Positions 24,071-34,925 of a stretch of DNA of 64,000 nucleotides are shown here, one piece after another. Both the position numbers and the translations under genes were made by a program. Under the pieces are notes generated by a model. It was not told where the DNA came from. It did not search any database and was given only the letters and a program-made list of their open reading frames with translations. The stretch is taken from contig NC_058339.1 of the NCBI RefSeq assembly GCF_905475395.1, positions 22,824,001-22,888,000 on the forward strand. Reading direction: 5' to 3'. The DNA is from Chrysoperla carnea (Eukaryota; Arthropoda; Insecta; Neuroptera; Chrysopidae). Within the stretch, counting starts at the first letter, position 1; each line of letters starts with the position of its first letter.

Positions 24071-26149
24071 CACAATGTAATAAGAGTACCATTCTTCTCA
24101 CTTCCTGAGTGTGTAAGGTAATAAACAAACATAATCATATACACAAACATGTATAATTGATACAATACAATACATGTAAAAATTTGGGATATTCAGTCAA
24201 ATATTTCTCAATAAAAACAGTATAATCTGCAATAAAAAAACCTAGCTTCTAATTTAATAGGATTTGATAGCACTTTAAATAATTGCATATATTTTTGGAC
24301 GTTTCTGTATTCACCAAGTGTGTTTCTTGCTAAATATTCTAACATCATATATTCACATTTGATTTTATGGACTATTATTTTTTATTTTAACTAAACCAAT
24401 GGACAATGTTTAAAAATGTTTATAGTTCCATTTTTTTTTTAAAAAAAGGCCTAGACTAATTATTTTTCCTAAATTTATTCTTTGTTTCCTAATAGGCAGG
24501 ACATATCTTTGTAATTTAATTTTTATTTCTATTTAAAAAAAGGACTTATATAAATTTTATCATCCTCGAAAGAACTCAGTTAAAAAGAAAGGTTAATTTG
24601 AACAATAAAAAAAATAATACCAATTGAAATAAAAATAAAAATCTAAAGTGACAAAATGTTGATAAATCTCATTGTTGAAAAGAAAATATCCGATTAAAAG
24701 AACAATTAACTTTATAAACGAAAATGAATTGAAATACATAAAACTAATTTAAAACAAACTCGACTGTAATAGAAAGCAATAGTATAAGCAGCCAACACAA
24801 ACTTACGAATGATATTAAAAGAAAAAAAAAAGGAAATAAATACTAAGAAAACCTACCTCGAAGATTCTAGTTAACAAAGTGTAGAAACAATTATATTGTA
24901 GCAACTGAAACACGTTGAAAAATGTTCCTACTCTTATTCGAAGATTTATACTTTTAGTTTTTAGCATTTTAATTTAAAGCACCTAATCTCATCGGAGGTG
25001 GAAATTTATTTTTGACCCTTTACAGTACCTAATATGAATGTACTGCCCTTTTAGGTAATTTAATAATAATTAACCAAATTATTTTACTCTTTTTGTATGT
25101 TTCGATTGCTTGCGTTATTATATATCAAATCGAATTTTGAAATATCAGGTTCTTCCGTCAATAATTAATTCTTGGCAACGATTTTTATTATTTTAATTTT
25201 TTTAATTTACTTAATTTCTTATTTTACATCAATTATTTTACATCAACTTGTGATCCCATTAGTAAATTTCGAGAACCTGTCACAGAAATCAGTGTATGAT
25301 CAAGAATATTTCCAAATCATGTTTCAGACTCTTCATACTGATGTAACATAGGAAACTTCTAATGGTAGTCAATAAACTATTACCCATACGTTCAGTATTT
25401 CAACTCGTTTATTATTAGTTGTTCCTAATAATTGACTTTCTATTAAATCTTAATTTTGAATCAACTGTTTTTCAATAAACAGCTTTAAACTCAATAGAAT
25501 CTTATTAATTAAAAGTTACGTTCTTAGTTACGAGAATTATCTAACCTTGGCAAAAATCGGTACAATCTCATTACTTTACTACACTACAAAATAGGTTATG
25601 AAATTGAATAAAAATAACTTTCTTCTTAATGTGTTTGCCATCAATTCAAACCTAAAATATAGAAAGCATTCAAAATTGAAGTGTTTCATCTTGGGAAAAG
25701 AGACTTACTAAAAAAATTATCTCAAAAATTTATTTGTTGAAGTTTTTTTGTAGTTTGTACAATTACGTAAGTTAGTTTGTCCGACCATAGGAAAATTATA
25801 GATATAAACAAAAACTTTTATTATTTCACATAATATATTTTATGGATAATATATATGAAACTCATGTATTCACATTTCACAAAAATTCTTTATATGTCAC
25901 AATTATGAATTCATTAAAAACAAACCATGATTATGGTTCTTAAAACCAGACCAGTAACTTTCTGTGGAATCTATTAATCCAAAATTAACTATACCAGAAA
26001 TTTCAAATTTCCCTGCAATACAAATATATTCTCAGTTACAATTTAGAAAACAACCATAAGAAACCATGATCAGAAGTTCAACTTTACTACTTCTACTAAA
26101 TACTGTAATCATGTGATCATAAAAACATGAGTATTTCCCCCCTGGTCAT
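24071..26149. other. AT-rich DNA, nothing recognised
   Basis: Homopolymer-rich low-GC sequence without a supported gene, RNA or ordered repeat. Confidence 0.55.
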
Positions 26150-26838
26150 AAATAGGGCGTAGCCAGAAAAAGATAGGTTAAGTTAAAGTGGCTGCACACT
26201 TTAACCATGGAGTCCGTTGTGATACCGGAAAGGGTTGGCCCATCTCCGGGCACTACTCAATGAACCACTTTGATTTGTTTTAGAATAGCACGAGTGCTTT
26301 GATGTCAATGGACTTTAGCTCAGAGAGGTCGTCAATCATCTCCTCAGGGCAAGAACTGTACAGTGACAGAGAAGATGAGACATCATCTCTTCCTCCTCCA
26401 CACTGTGACAACTCCTGCAATAGCCACAACACTTTTTTAAGATATCATCTTTAAGGAACTCCCGGATGCCTATTGATGCTTGTGCTCGACAGCATTGTGC
26501 CATTTCTAGCCATTTTCTGGAATATCTTTGTGTCCCGGTACCCATACCAGGTTTACATTCTTTTATCCCATCAACTCGTTTAAGGACAAACGGCAGGCCT
26601 GTGCCACCTTTGGAATTATATAAACTGAGCTGAAGGATTTAAAAGCTGCTTGGCTGTTGGTGATGATAATAATGTCGCAGCACCTGAGGGTGTTCAGTCT
26701 TATACATTCACACATTTCCAAAGTGACACGATTTCAATAGGAATACAATGGCTTCCTATCAAGTTGTGAGTAAAAAAACGGACCGTCCGTTCGCTAGGAT
26801 CATTCTGACTATAATAGCACCACTGTCTATGTAAAATG
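26150..26838 (-). pseudogene. LINE 3' end (RNase H and zinc-knuckle region), decayed
   Basis: Read on the minus strand from 26838, the translation begins FYIDSGA, like the first RNase H motif (FYTDGS). About 160 bp on it reads IIIITNSQAAFKSFSS, matching the TDSQAA motif of LINE RNase H but with Asn in place of the catalytic Asp. A 69-codon frame at 26336-26545 ends CGYCRSCHSVEEEEMMSHLL followed by CHC, the Cys/His knuckle that closes ORF2 of RNase H-bearing LINEs (I, LOA or R1-like groups). After it comes a 3' UTR whose end (complement of 26160-26232) resembles the tail of the SINE at 17399. Frame breaks between the motifs and the lost Asp show it is inactive. The reverse transcriptase part is absent (5' truncated). 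Confidence 0.7.
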
Positions 26839-27789
26839 CACATAATTTTTTAAAAAAACCCAAACAAAACAAAAAGTAGGAAATAAGTAAAATTATACAA
26901 AAAAATATTTAACAAAAAAGCAAACACTGAATATAATAATATTAAAAAAGCTTTTGAATTTAATAATTTATTTATACCTACACTGTATCAACCGTAATTA
27001 ATTCTTCAAATAAATAAATATTTACAAGAAAAGTATGAATAAAAATGAAAACATAAAATTTAGGTAACATCATTATGTGGGTAGCAGGTACTTCCAATAA
27101 AATATAAGAGCATCAAGCTGCTAATATGGGAGGTAAATTTTATAAATTTAGTTAAAATATACTTTTTTAAAGCGAGATTTTATTGTAATAAAAAGTAGAA
27201 ATTGTAAAAGCTCGCAGCGCTCAATTTCAAACGCCTAGAATGATTCGGAGCAGCTCAAGATTTTACAAAAAAATCATGTATAAAAGTGATTTGAAGAGTT
27301 TTTTTTTTAAATTTAAAATTTAAAAGCATTTGTACTTCAAATATGGTGGAAGCGATAGGAAAACCAGGTCATGCTTACAATAAAAATCGTTGATTACTTA
27401 CTAACACCGGAATAGATAAAAAAAAACGTATTTAACATAAAAAACCTAGCCAATATAGGGTCAATGAATCGCGCGGGGGCACATAGTGGTAAAGAAAACC
27501 TTTCTCGTAAATAAATTTATATTTTTTTTAACTGAAAATCTTTCAAGTTATATTATTTGTAGTTTAGTTTAATTTTACTAAAAATCGCCTTATTCACAAA
27601 TTCTCTTTTCAATTAAAATTATTTTTTTTGTCACAAATTCTACATTATTATCTCAAAATATGTGTTTGCTTAGTTATGAGCAAAATACAATTGTGTTACA
27701 ACACAAAGAAAGCTCCTGTTATATCCGAAGTAAACAAATACAAAAATATGAAAAAAAACACAGGAAAAACAAACACAGTAATTAAATTC
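26839..27789. other. AT-rich DNA upstream of the kekkon exon, probably intron
   Basis: No gene is seen. The sequence runs into a splice-acceptor-like site at 27807, so it is probably intron or 5' flank of the kekkon gene. No upstream exon could be located. Confidence 0.35.
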
Positions 27790-27807
27790 ATATTTCTTTT
27801 GTTACAG
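27790..27807 (+). promoter_or_regulatory. Probable splice acceptor before the kekkon exon
   Basis: ATATTTCTTTTGTTACAG is a good insect acceptor: a T-rich tract and CAG, with a sharp rise in GC directly after it. It suggests that the long coding exon starts at 27808 and that a 5' non-coding exon lies upstream. Confidence 0.5.
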
Positions 27808-28182
27808 AAACACGTGAAGGCGATAAACACTCACGAAATACTACAACATTGGCAAGTACGCCCGGGAGGCGTCAACAAGAATGTATAAGAGCTACCACCA
27901 GCGAAAGCAACTACTCGTCCATGAAACATACAACAAATAATACTAAAAAAACAACAATAACATACAAAAACTACATACAATAAACACACACATCTAGAAG
28001 AAAAACACAAGAGAACTACCAATATAATAAAAATAAATAAAATATAGTGTAAAATGAAATTAGTATTACAAAGGTGGTGGTATTGTGATAAAATAACTAT
28101 AAAACAAAAGTTATCTAAAAAGTCCTGTAACCGTAATTATTCAGAAGGTGCAATTAGTTAAAATTTAGTGCATCATAAATTA
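27808..28182 (+). promoter_or_regulatory. Probable 5' UTR of the kekkon gene with three uORFs
   Basis: The leader between the acceptor and the start codon has three short ATG-led frames: 27881-27940 (19 codons plus stop), 27921-27983 (20 plus stop, overlapping the first in another frame) and 28054-28161 (35 plus stop), the last ending 21 nt before the main ATG. If the leader is transcribed as drawn, these could lower translation of the main frame. Confidence 0.4.
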
Positions 28183-30636
28183 ATGAGTACCATGGAGAAA
28201 CAAAAGTGGATAATAAGTGCAGTTACAGCACTGTATTGTTTACTTAACTTTACACAGTTAATAATGGCATGCCCATCATCGTGTATTTGTAAATGGAAAG
28301 GTGGTAAACAAACAGTTGAATGCATCAATAAAGATTTAATTACAATTCCAGATGGAATGGATCAAGGTACCCAAGTACTTGATTTTTCTGGAAACAATCT
28401 TCAAACATTGCAAAAACATCGATTTCAACGCATGGACCTAATAAACTTACAAAGAATATATCTTGCGCGTTGTAAAATTGTAAAAATTGATGATCAAGCT
28501 TTCACAGGGTTAACGAATCTGGTTGAGCTTGATTTATCAGAGAATATGATTAGTGCAGTTCCAACAGCAACATTCGCAGATTACGCTTCACTAATGCGAC
28601 TTTCTCTTAACGACAATCCCATTAAAATAGTTCGTAGTTATGCATTCCATGATTTATCATATTTAAGCACATTAGAATTAAGTAATTGCGAGATCGAAAT
28701 TGTTGAAGATGAAGCATTTACGGGTCTAAATAATTTAGAATGGTTAAAATTGAATGGTAATCGATTAACACATATTCGAGGAACCGAGATATTACCTGTA
28801 TCATTGCACGGCATTGATTTACATCATAATAGATGGATTTGCGATTGTCGATTGCTTGATTTGCATAATTGGTTACTAAATTTTAAAATTCCACATGCAG
28901 TTGAACCAACGTGTACACGCCCTCCGAGACTGGCCGGTCGCGTTATTAAATCTGTGAATCTTGAAGATTTAGCTTGTCTTCCTGACATATCTCCGACAAC
29001 ACTTTATTTAGAAATCGGTGAAGGAAAAAATGTTTCATTATTATGCAAAGTATCTGCAATACCGGAAGCTCATGTATCATGGTGGTTTCAAGGGCAGCTT
29101 TTACAAAATGATACAACTATTGCACCAGGATACCATTTACTATATTATATTGAAGAAGGTACTATAGAAAAGCGTAGCGAACTTTTTATATATAACACAA
29201 ATACAGAAGATAATGGAACATTTATATGTGCGGCTGAAAATTCAGCAGGTAAATCATTATCTAACTACACGATTCGTGTTATTGTAAAGGAAGAACCCGT
29301 GGTTGTTGTAGTACCTTTTCCCATAGAGTATTTTGTTGCCATAGCCTCAGGTGCTTCTGCATTGGCGTTGTTAATTGTTATTGGTATCATAATGGCAATA
29401 CTAAAATGCAGACGTAATCGTCAAGCAAAGAAAAAGAAGGACTGTGGTAAGGAAGTTGCATTACAAGGCCAACAAAATATGAATAAATGTGCCGTTTTGT
29501 GTGAAAATGCAGAACCAATGACTGAGCCTATTAAATTAAATGGTGGTGTCAGTGATCGGCAACCAGATAATAACACATTACTATATGCTTCTCTAGCCAG
29601 TGGGACGCTTATGATTGGTGATGTATCTACGGTTAGTGTGGTAAAACAATACAGAAGTCCACCATCGGTTAAAAATTTTTCCAATGAACAAAATCCAGAT
29701 TTAATTAATGATACAGAAAGTGTTGGTAAAGGTAGACGCCGTGAAGGAGAAGCAGAAGAAACAGATATAGGTGATAATAGTGGTCATAATAGTTACCAAG
29801 AAGCGATGGATAATATAATCGACGAATTTGAAGCAAAGAATGCAAACAAGCCACCCTCAAGGCGAGTGCAGTGGCAAGATACCACGGTAATGTACACTGG
29901 CGGAATAGCAACACTTCCGCGTGGTGGCAGTCATGAGTTATATCAGCATTCAGCAGATGTACACTTAAATCCGGGCTGTTTTATGGACAACGAAGGTTAT
30001 CCAATTGATTATGGATTGCCTAAACGAACAGTACTGCCGATACAACCAACTGCAAATCCGGCTGCAAATAATTGTTTTTATAGAACCTTACCCCACAATA
30101 GGAGTAAATTAAATACTGCAGCTTCTCCAAATGTACGTTATTCCAGAGAAGCAGAATTTTTATCAAGATCTGCACAACCAGCTCCATATGAACATTATAA
30201 TCCTTCAACAGATGTCAGGTATACAGCTGAAGGATATCCTTGCTCAAAACCAATCCAAAATGTATACTCTACAAACCCTGGCGCGACACAATACTCAGAA
30301 AACGGTACGTTCATTCCATCACCACCAGAAGGATATAAATCAAATGACTTACCAACATGTCACAGTCCACCTAAAGAAAATCAACGGCCTCCACAATGGC
30401 CTCCGTGTATACCCCCAAGTGGTTTTGAACCACAAATGCAATCTGTAAGACCAGTGCCTCCAACAAGACGATGTAGTGTTGGAGCTCAAACAGAATCTGC
30501 AGAGCCTAAGAATGAAACATTGAGAACACATAAACCTGGAATCGGCATTGTAAATACACATCATGTTCATGAGGTACTAACCGAGAGTCCCGATGAAGGA
30601 TATGTAGGTGATAGTAACGATGTAACAGAAATTTGA
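28183..30636 (+). CDS. kek5: Kekkon-family LRR-Ig transmembrane protein, kek5-like
   Basis: A single-exon frame of 817 residues. Residues 1-29 form a signal peptide. Cys30-Cys47 is the LRR N-cap (CPSSCICKW). About six leucine-rich repeats span 55-205, and the LRR C-cap uses Cys220, 222, 244 and 265. One C2-type Ig domain covers about 270-368, with Cys288, Trp300/301 and the DNGTFICAAEN strand around Cys349. A membrane segment lies at about 383-407, followed by a basic stop-transfer stretch. The tail of about 410 residues, rich in Pro, Ser and Asn, ends with DEGYVGD and a C-terminal Thr-Glu-Ile that fits a class I PDZ ligand. This order defines the Kekkon family of insect surface proteins. The EKRSELFIYN and NYTIRVIVKE stretches resemble Kek5 most, but assignment within the family is from memory. 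Fly Kek1 restrains EGF receptor signalling and Kek5 has been tied to BMP signalling and cell adhesion. The frame is open from a GTG at 28168. The first ATG is 28183 (weak context); ATG 28192 (ACCATGG) has the better context and also suits the signal peptide. Intronless coding sequence is usual for kek genes. Confidence 0.93.
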   Translation: MSTMEKQKWIISAVTALYCLLNFTQLIMACPSSCICKWKGGKQTVECINKDLITIPDGMDQGTQVLDFSGNNLQTLQKHRFQRMDLINLQRIYLARCKIVKIDDQAFTGLTNLVELDLSENMISAVPTATFADYASLMRLSLNDNPIKIVRSYAFHDLSYLSTLELSNCEIEIVEDEAFTGLNNLEWLKLNGNRLTHIRGTEILPVSLHGIDLHHNRWICDCRLLDLHNWLLNFKIPHAVEPTCTRPPRLAGRVIKSVNLEDLACLPDISPTTLYLEIGEGKNVSLLCKVSAIPEAHVSWWFQGQLLQNDTTIAPGYHLLYYIEEGTIEKRSELFIYNTNTEDNGTFICAAENSAGKSLSNYTIRVIVKEEPVVVVVPFPIEYFVAIASGASALALLIVIGIIMAILKCRRNRQAKKKKDCGKEVALQGQQNMNKCAVLCENAEPMTEPIKLNGGVSDRQPDNNTLLYASLASGTLMIGDVSTVSVVKQYRSPPSVKNFSNEQNPDLINDTESVGKGRRREGEAEETDIGDNSGHNSYQEAMDNIIDEFEAKNANKPPSRRVQWQDTTVMYTGGIATLPRGGSHELYQHSADVHLNPGCFMDNEGYPIDYGLPKRTVLPIQPTANPAANNCFYRTLPHNRSKLNTAASPNVRYSREAEFLSRSAQPAPYEHYNPSTDVRYTAEGYPCSKPIQNVYSTNPGATQYSENGTFIPSPPEGYKSNDLPTCHSPPKENQRPPQWPPCIPPSGFEPQMQSVRPVPPTRRCSVGAQTESAEPKNETLRTHKPGIGIVNTHHVHEVLTESPDEGYVGDSNDVTEI

Positions 30637-30756
30637 CGAAGGTCTTCGTTAGTTACGAAATCTGTTGGGCCAGATGGTGATCAAAACAGTTCAACAGTGT
30701 CGTCTCCACAACATATTACAGTTCATAGTGGTGGTGAGAGCCACCCATTAAACTGA
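30637..30756 (+). other. Candidate stop-codon readthrough extension of kek
   Basis: After the TGA at 30634-30636 the same frame stays open for 39 codons to a second TGA at 30754-30756. The stop is followed by C, the leakiest context known for UGA in insects. The extension is rich in Ser, Thr, Pro, Gly and Gln, like the preceding tail. By my rough count it is about 45% GC, against clearly lower GC directly after 30756. Readthrough would bury the C-terminal Thr-Glu-Ile and replace it with a tail ending in HPLN. The alternative is that this is an unusually GC-rich start of the 3' UTR. Confidence 0.45.
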
Positions 30757-31740
30757 AATAAATTAATATTAAAATGACTGACCAGGGTATAGTTCTGTAT
30801 GTTTGAACAATTTTTTGAAAGCAATATTAAAACTTTTATACAAATAAATACGAAAATTTACAACAAATAATTATTTATAACAAGAATAATATCAAGAAAA
30901 TTATTATAGTAGTTACAACCTTGAAGAAAGTATTAAAAAGTATAAACCGCAGACATCAAAAAAATTAATTAATTTTTAATTAAATATCAGTGAATAACTA
31001 TTTTTAATGTACTAAAATGTAAAAATTATTGACTTAGTAACAAAAAACAGCACGATTTCATTGTAAAAGTATGGATGTAAAAACAAAAAATTAAATAGGT
31101 AATATTAGTCTTATTAATTTAATGAAACATTTACTAAAATTGAGAAAAATAAATTGAAAAATCATTTTCAAAGGAAAAAAACACAATTTATTTATACACA
31201 AAATTACAACAAAAAAAAACCAAAATATTTTAAATTTAAGTAATTTATTATTATGGTAATAATATGTACAATGTACAATTATTATTCGATAATGAGTAAG
31301 TGTTAGATCAATATATTTATTAAATTTATAAATTACTATGGAAATTCGATTTTAATTATAAAAAGTTCAGTACTATCTCATAATAAATATTTTTGGCAAT
31401 TTTCCAATCAAGTTATTTCAATTCGAATACAAATTATTTTGTTGTAAAACTTTCATTATACATTATACATAAGTTGATTTAAAAGTGGTTAGTTAATACA
31501 TTCTTTACTAATTAAATTTTTATAAGGTTTTAAAATCAACTCATCAAAATTTATTTCCAAATAATAGTTGATTTGGAAAAATTAGAAATAAAAATTGAAA
31601 ACATTAGGAACTTGAATTTTGTAAAATAATAATTTTCTTAAGTTTTTGTGTTTCAGATTGTATTGTTTTTGTTTTACTTTAATTGTTTATAAAAAGTATT
31701 TCAACCAAGAACAAAATACCAGGACACTGTCCACCAAATT
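30757..31740 (+). other. Probable kek 3' UTR and flank
   Basis: Very AT-rich sequence after the coding block. AATAAA words occur at 30757-30762, about 30843 and about 31147, any of which could act as poly(A) signal. The real transcript end cannot be read from the sequence. Confidence 0.35.
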
Positions 31741-34430
31741 ATAATATAATATGTATCTATACAGCGTGGCTCATAAATATTAGGAAAGAAATTTAGAAAA
31801 GTATGAAAAAGTTTAAATTGATTAAGTATTTACTCTTTCGATAAAAAAGTAAAATAATATATTTTTTTAAATGTGCTGTTTCGACTTAGGGTTTTTTTTA
31901 CAGAAAAAAGTTCGCATTAACATACTGTCAAAGTCGTTTTCATACAAACGACGATATAGTTTTGAAATAGTTTTTTTCATCCAATATCTCAAAAAGATTT
32001 TGGCTTATTTATTTTATCTTTTTCACTATTTTTTATCAACTTTATCCTATACCTCGAAAATGAAAACCCTTTGACCATAGGTTAATTACCTGAACTGTTT
32101 CCTTCTTTTTGAACAAGGAATGACGCCTTAAATACTTTTTGTTGCAATACAAATTGTACAACTCAGTATATGGTAAACAAGTATACATTATTTTTACTTT
32201 CAAAAATCAAAATTTTCAAACAAAGTAAACGTATATTAATCGCCGCTGTTTTTCTTAAAGACTTCATATAACAATTTTTGTGAAATTATAATACCTACTA
32301 CAACTACTATTGGGAAAACACTCTTGTTTACCAAGAGTGTAATAAATTTCAGTTAGAGGCGATGCAATTAGAGTGAAAATATAATAACTACTTACATTTT
32401 GTCATTTTCATGTTATTTTTGTGTTGATCAAACACCTTCAATTATATTCTCCTGGAGCATTTTGGTTAAAAAGAAATAAAGTTTATTAATTAAGCTCATA
32501 AACTATATATTTTTTACCTTTCAAATTTTACTAAAACTAAAAACAATTCAAGGGTCGAGTCATATCGACTAGGATGGATAAAAAAATTCGTGGTTTTTTG
32601 TTTTTATTAAATTGAGATTTTATCAACTGCACTTATTTTGAGTGCATCGAAATTTAGTGATACAGAGTTAGTTAACTATACATTTTTGAAGGAAGGTTTT
32701 TAAAATTGTCTTTTACACACAAACTATTATTTAAAAATAAACTATTATTTGAAATATTGAATCTATAATTAATTTTTTTGTCAATATCTTTTAATATTTT
32801 TGATGTCATTTTATGAAAAATCGTCAACATATTTAAACTAACCTTCTTAAACCGATAGTCATAACTAACCTGCATATTATCACGATTAATATTATCGTCT
32901 ATTGGAAATACTGTCAGATGAGTAATACTGAACTACTTGTTTAAGTAATAATTCTATAAATGAATTTATCTAGTGAATTTTTGTTTTTGTTATAGAAAGA
33001 TATTTTTTCGTTTTGTTAACTAGATTTTAAAAATATTTTGTTTGTTTGAATAAAACACGTTTATATTTATAATTTATTGTACAGTTTTAAATAGCGTTGA
33101 TATATATTTGGTAATATAATTAAAATATAAAATTTCTAAAAAAATTAATTATACTGGTTTATAATTATTTCCAAAAAACCCATCATCAATTTTCTTTCGT
33201 TTGAATCCTTGATAGATTATTAAAAAATGCATAGCGCAGGAGACCAGGGGCTACAGGACGCCAGAGGCTATATATAGATGAGAATTCTTGAAAAATTAAA
33301 AAAATCGAACATTGTGCATATTGAATATCTCAAGAAATTTTATTATAAATTAAATATAATATTACTCTCTTTACTGAAATTATCTTAGCCAAAATATATA
33401 GACTGTACCTTTTCTATCACTTTTACTTCTTCTGAGCAAAGTTTTGAAATTTGATTAGTTAATTAATATTGAAAAACTGCCGCTATTGAAATTTGAACTG
33501 AATAATCTTGCCTTTAAATTTATGTTATGTTATTTCTGTAGCCATAAACTGTATGACTAAAAAAATTTTGAAGTAGTATCAAAAATGAATATCAAATTGA
33601 TAAAAATTAAAATTGGTAGAAAATATCGATGTTATTTGAGAAAAAAATAATAAAACCTTCTATTTTGTGTGTATTATATATAGAAATCGCAAAATTATAT
33701 TTCTGTCTAATGAAGTCCCATAAACAAAACGATATAGTATAAAAAGCTTAATTTTATTTTTTATAAAACAATTTCCATTTTTGTTCTTGACATCATAACG
33801 TACAAATTTGCACATTTTAGAAGTGAATTCTCTAACTCGCATCGTTATTCCCTGTGTATTCCACAGACTGAGCCAATGATTGAAGCTATAATTTAAAATC
33901 CCATAATAACTTTCAAATTGATCGTATTTATTTTCTTATTCGTATGCACGTGTGATATCTATTTTATTTATTTTATTTTCAATATGAAATGAAACGAAAC
34001 TTATAAACAGAAGAAAAATATAAGAAACAACACATGAGATATTCATTTCCTGCCGATGTACCCTGTGTTTTATCTTTCTTTCGAAAATACACAGCAACTG
34101 TCAGTGGTAAATAACAGGAAACCGCCTAGCCGTCATCATGCTTCGGTATATAAGCGTTCAAAAGTTATTCGATTTATTGATTCTTCCCTCCATTTTCTTA
34201 TTATAACTATGTATGTATGAGTTGTGTGAAATATCTCACATTGTAAAATTTTCTTTGTTTTCATTCATGTAATACCTACCGAATGTGCTATAAAATTTAG
34301 TATATTAAGACACCCCAAAATGAAATATAAATAAGATCCTTAATAATAAGTTGAAAATATCAAATGCAGTAGTTGCATTTATAAATTAATCGATTTTCTT
34401 ACAAACAGATTTTTAGCTCGAGTTCCCTAA
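31741..34430. other. AT-rich DNA, nothing recognised
   Basis: No supported gene. A small GC-richer patch at 33228-33275 (GCGCAGGAGACCAGGGGCTA) may be a fragment of a repeat. Confidence 0.5.
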
Positions 34431-34439
34431 TGAATGACG

Positions 34440-34925
34440 GTGTTAATTTCAAGGGTCACTATTTTATTTGTTACTATGGTAAGTACCTGGATGGCCGATC
34501 TTTCTCGTTAAACGATGTTTTCTAAAAATGAAACTTTGTTAAATCGATTTATCACCCCTGAATGCTCCAGCATACTAAATTTCATGAAAATGGTTGATGC
34601 CGTTTCTAAAAATTGAAGTTATTGAAACCTAGCTGGATCGATTTACCGTCCCCGAAAACCCCTGTATACTTAATTTATTGTAAATCATTGGATCCGTTTC
34701 CGAAATCAAGATCAAACCCACCTTCCTCCGCGAACCCCCCCCCCAATAATTGGAGCCATTTCCGAGATTATACTTTCTAAGATAAAACAATGTTTTTTGA
34801 AAATATAACAAAGCTAGATCGATTTTTCGCCCCATAAACACCCGGATACCAAATATCATAAAATCGTTGAAATCGTTCCCGAGATTCCAAATATATGTAT
34901 ACAATTACTTGTGTAAATGTGTAAG
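34440..34925 (+). repeat. Degenerate tandem repeat with CGATTTATCGCCCC words
   Basis: Three diverged copies of one pattern can be lined up: a CGATTT(A/T)(C/T)C(G/A)CCCC-type start, an A(T/C)ACTAAATTTCAT-type middle and a CCGTTTC(C/T)(G/A)A-type end, at about 34543-34615, 34637-34705 and 34817-34885. A run of ten C occurs near 34736-34745. This looks like an old mobile-element fragment; the 91-codon minus frame inside it is not a gene. Confidence 0.5.

Noticed and set aside
28168..28182. Kekkon start at 28168
   Set aside because: That codon is GTG. The first in-frame ATG is at 28183, and ATG 28192 has a better context; both give a normal signal peptide.
29421..30570. Several frames opposite or overlapping the kekkon coding block
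   Set aside because: They are shadows of the kekkon frame and have no start context or domain of their own.
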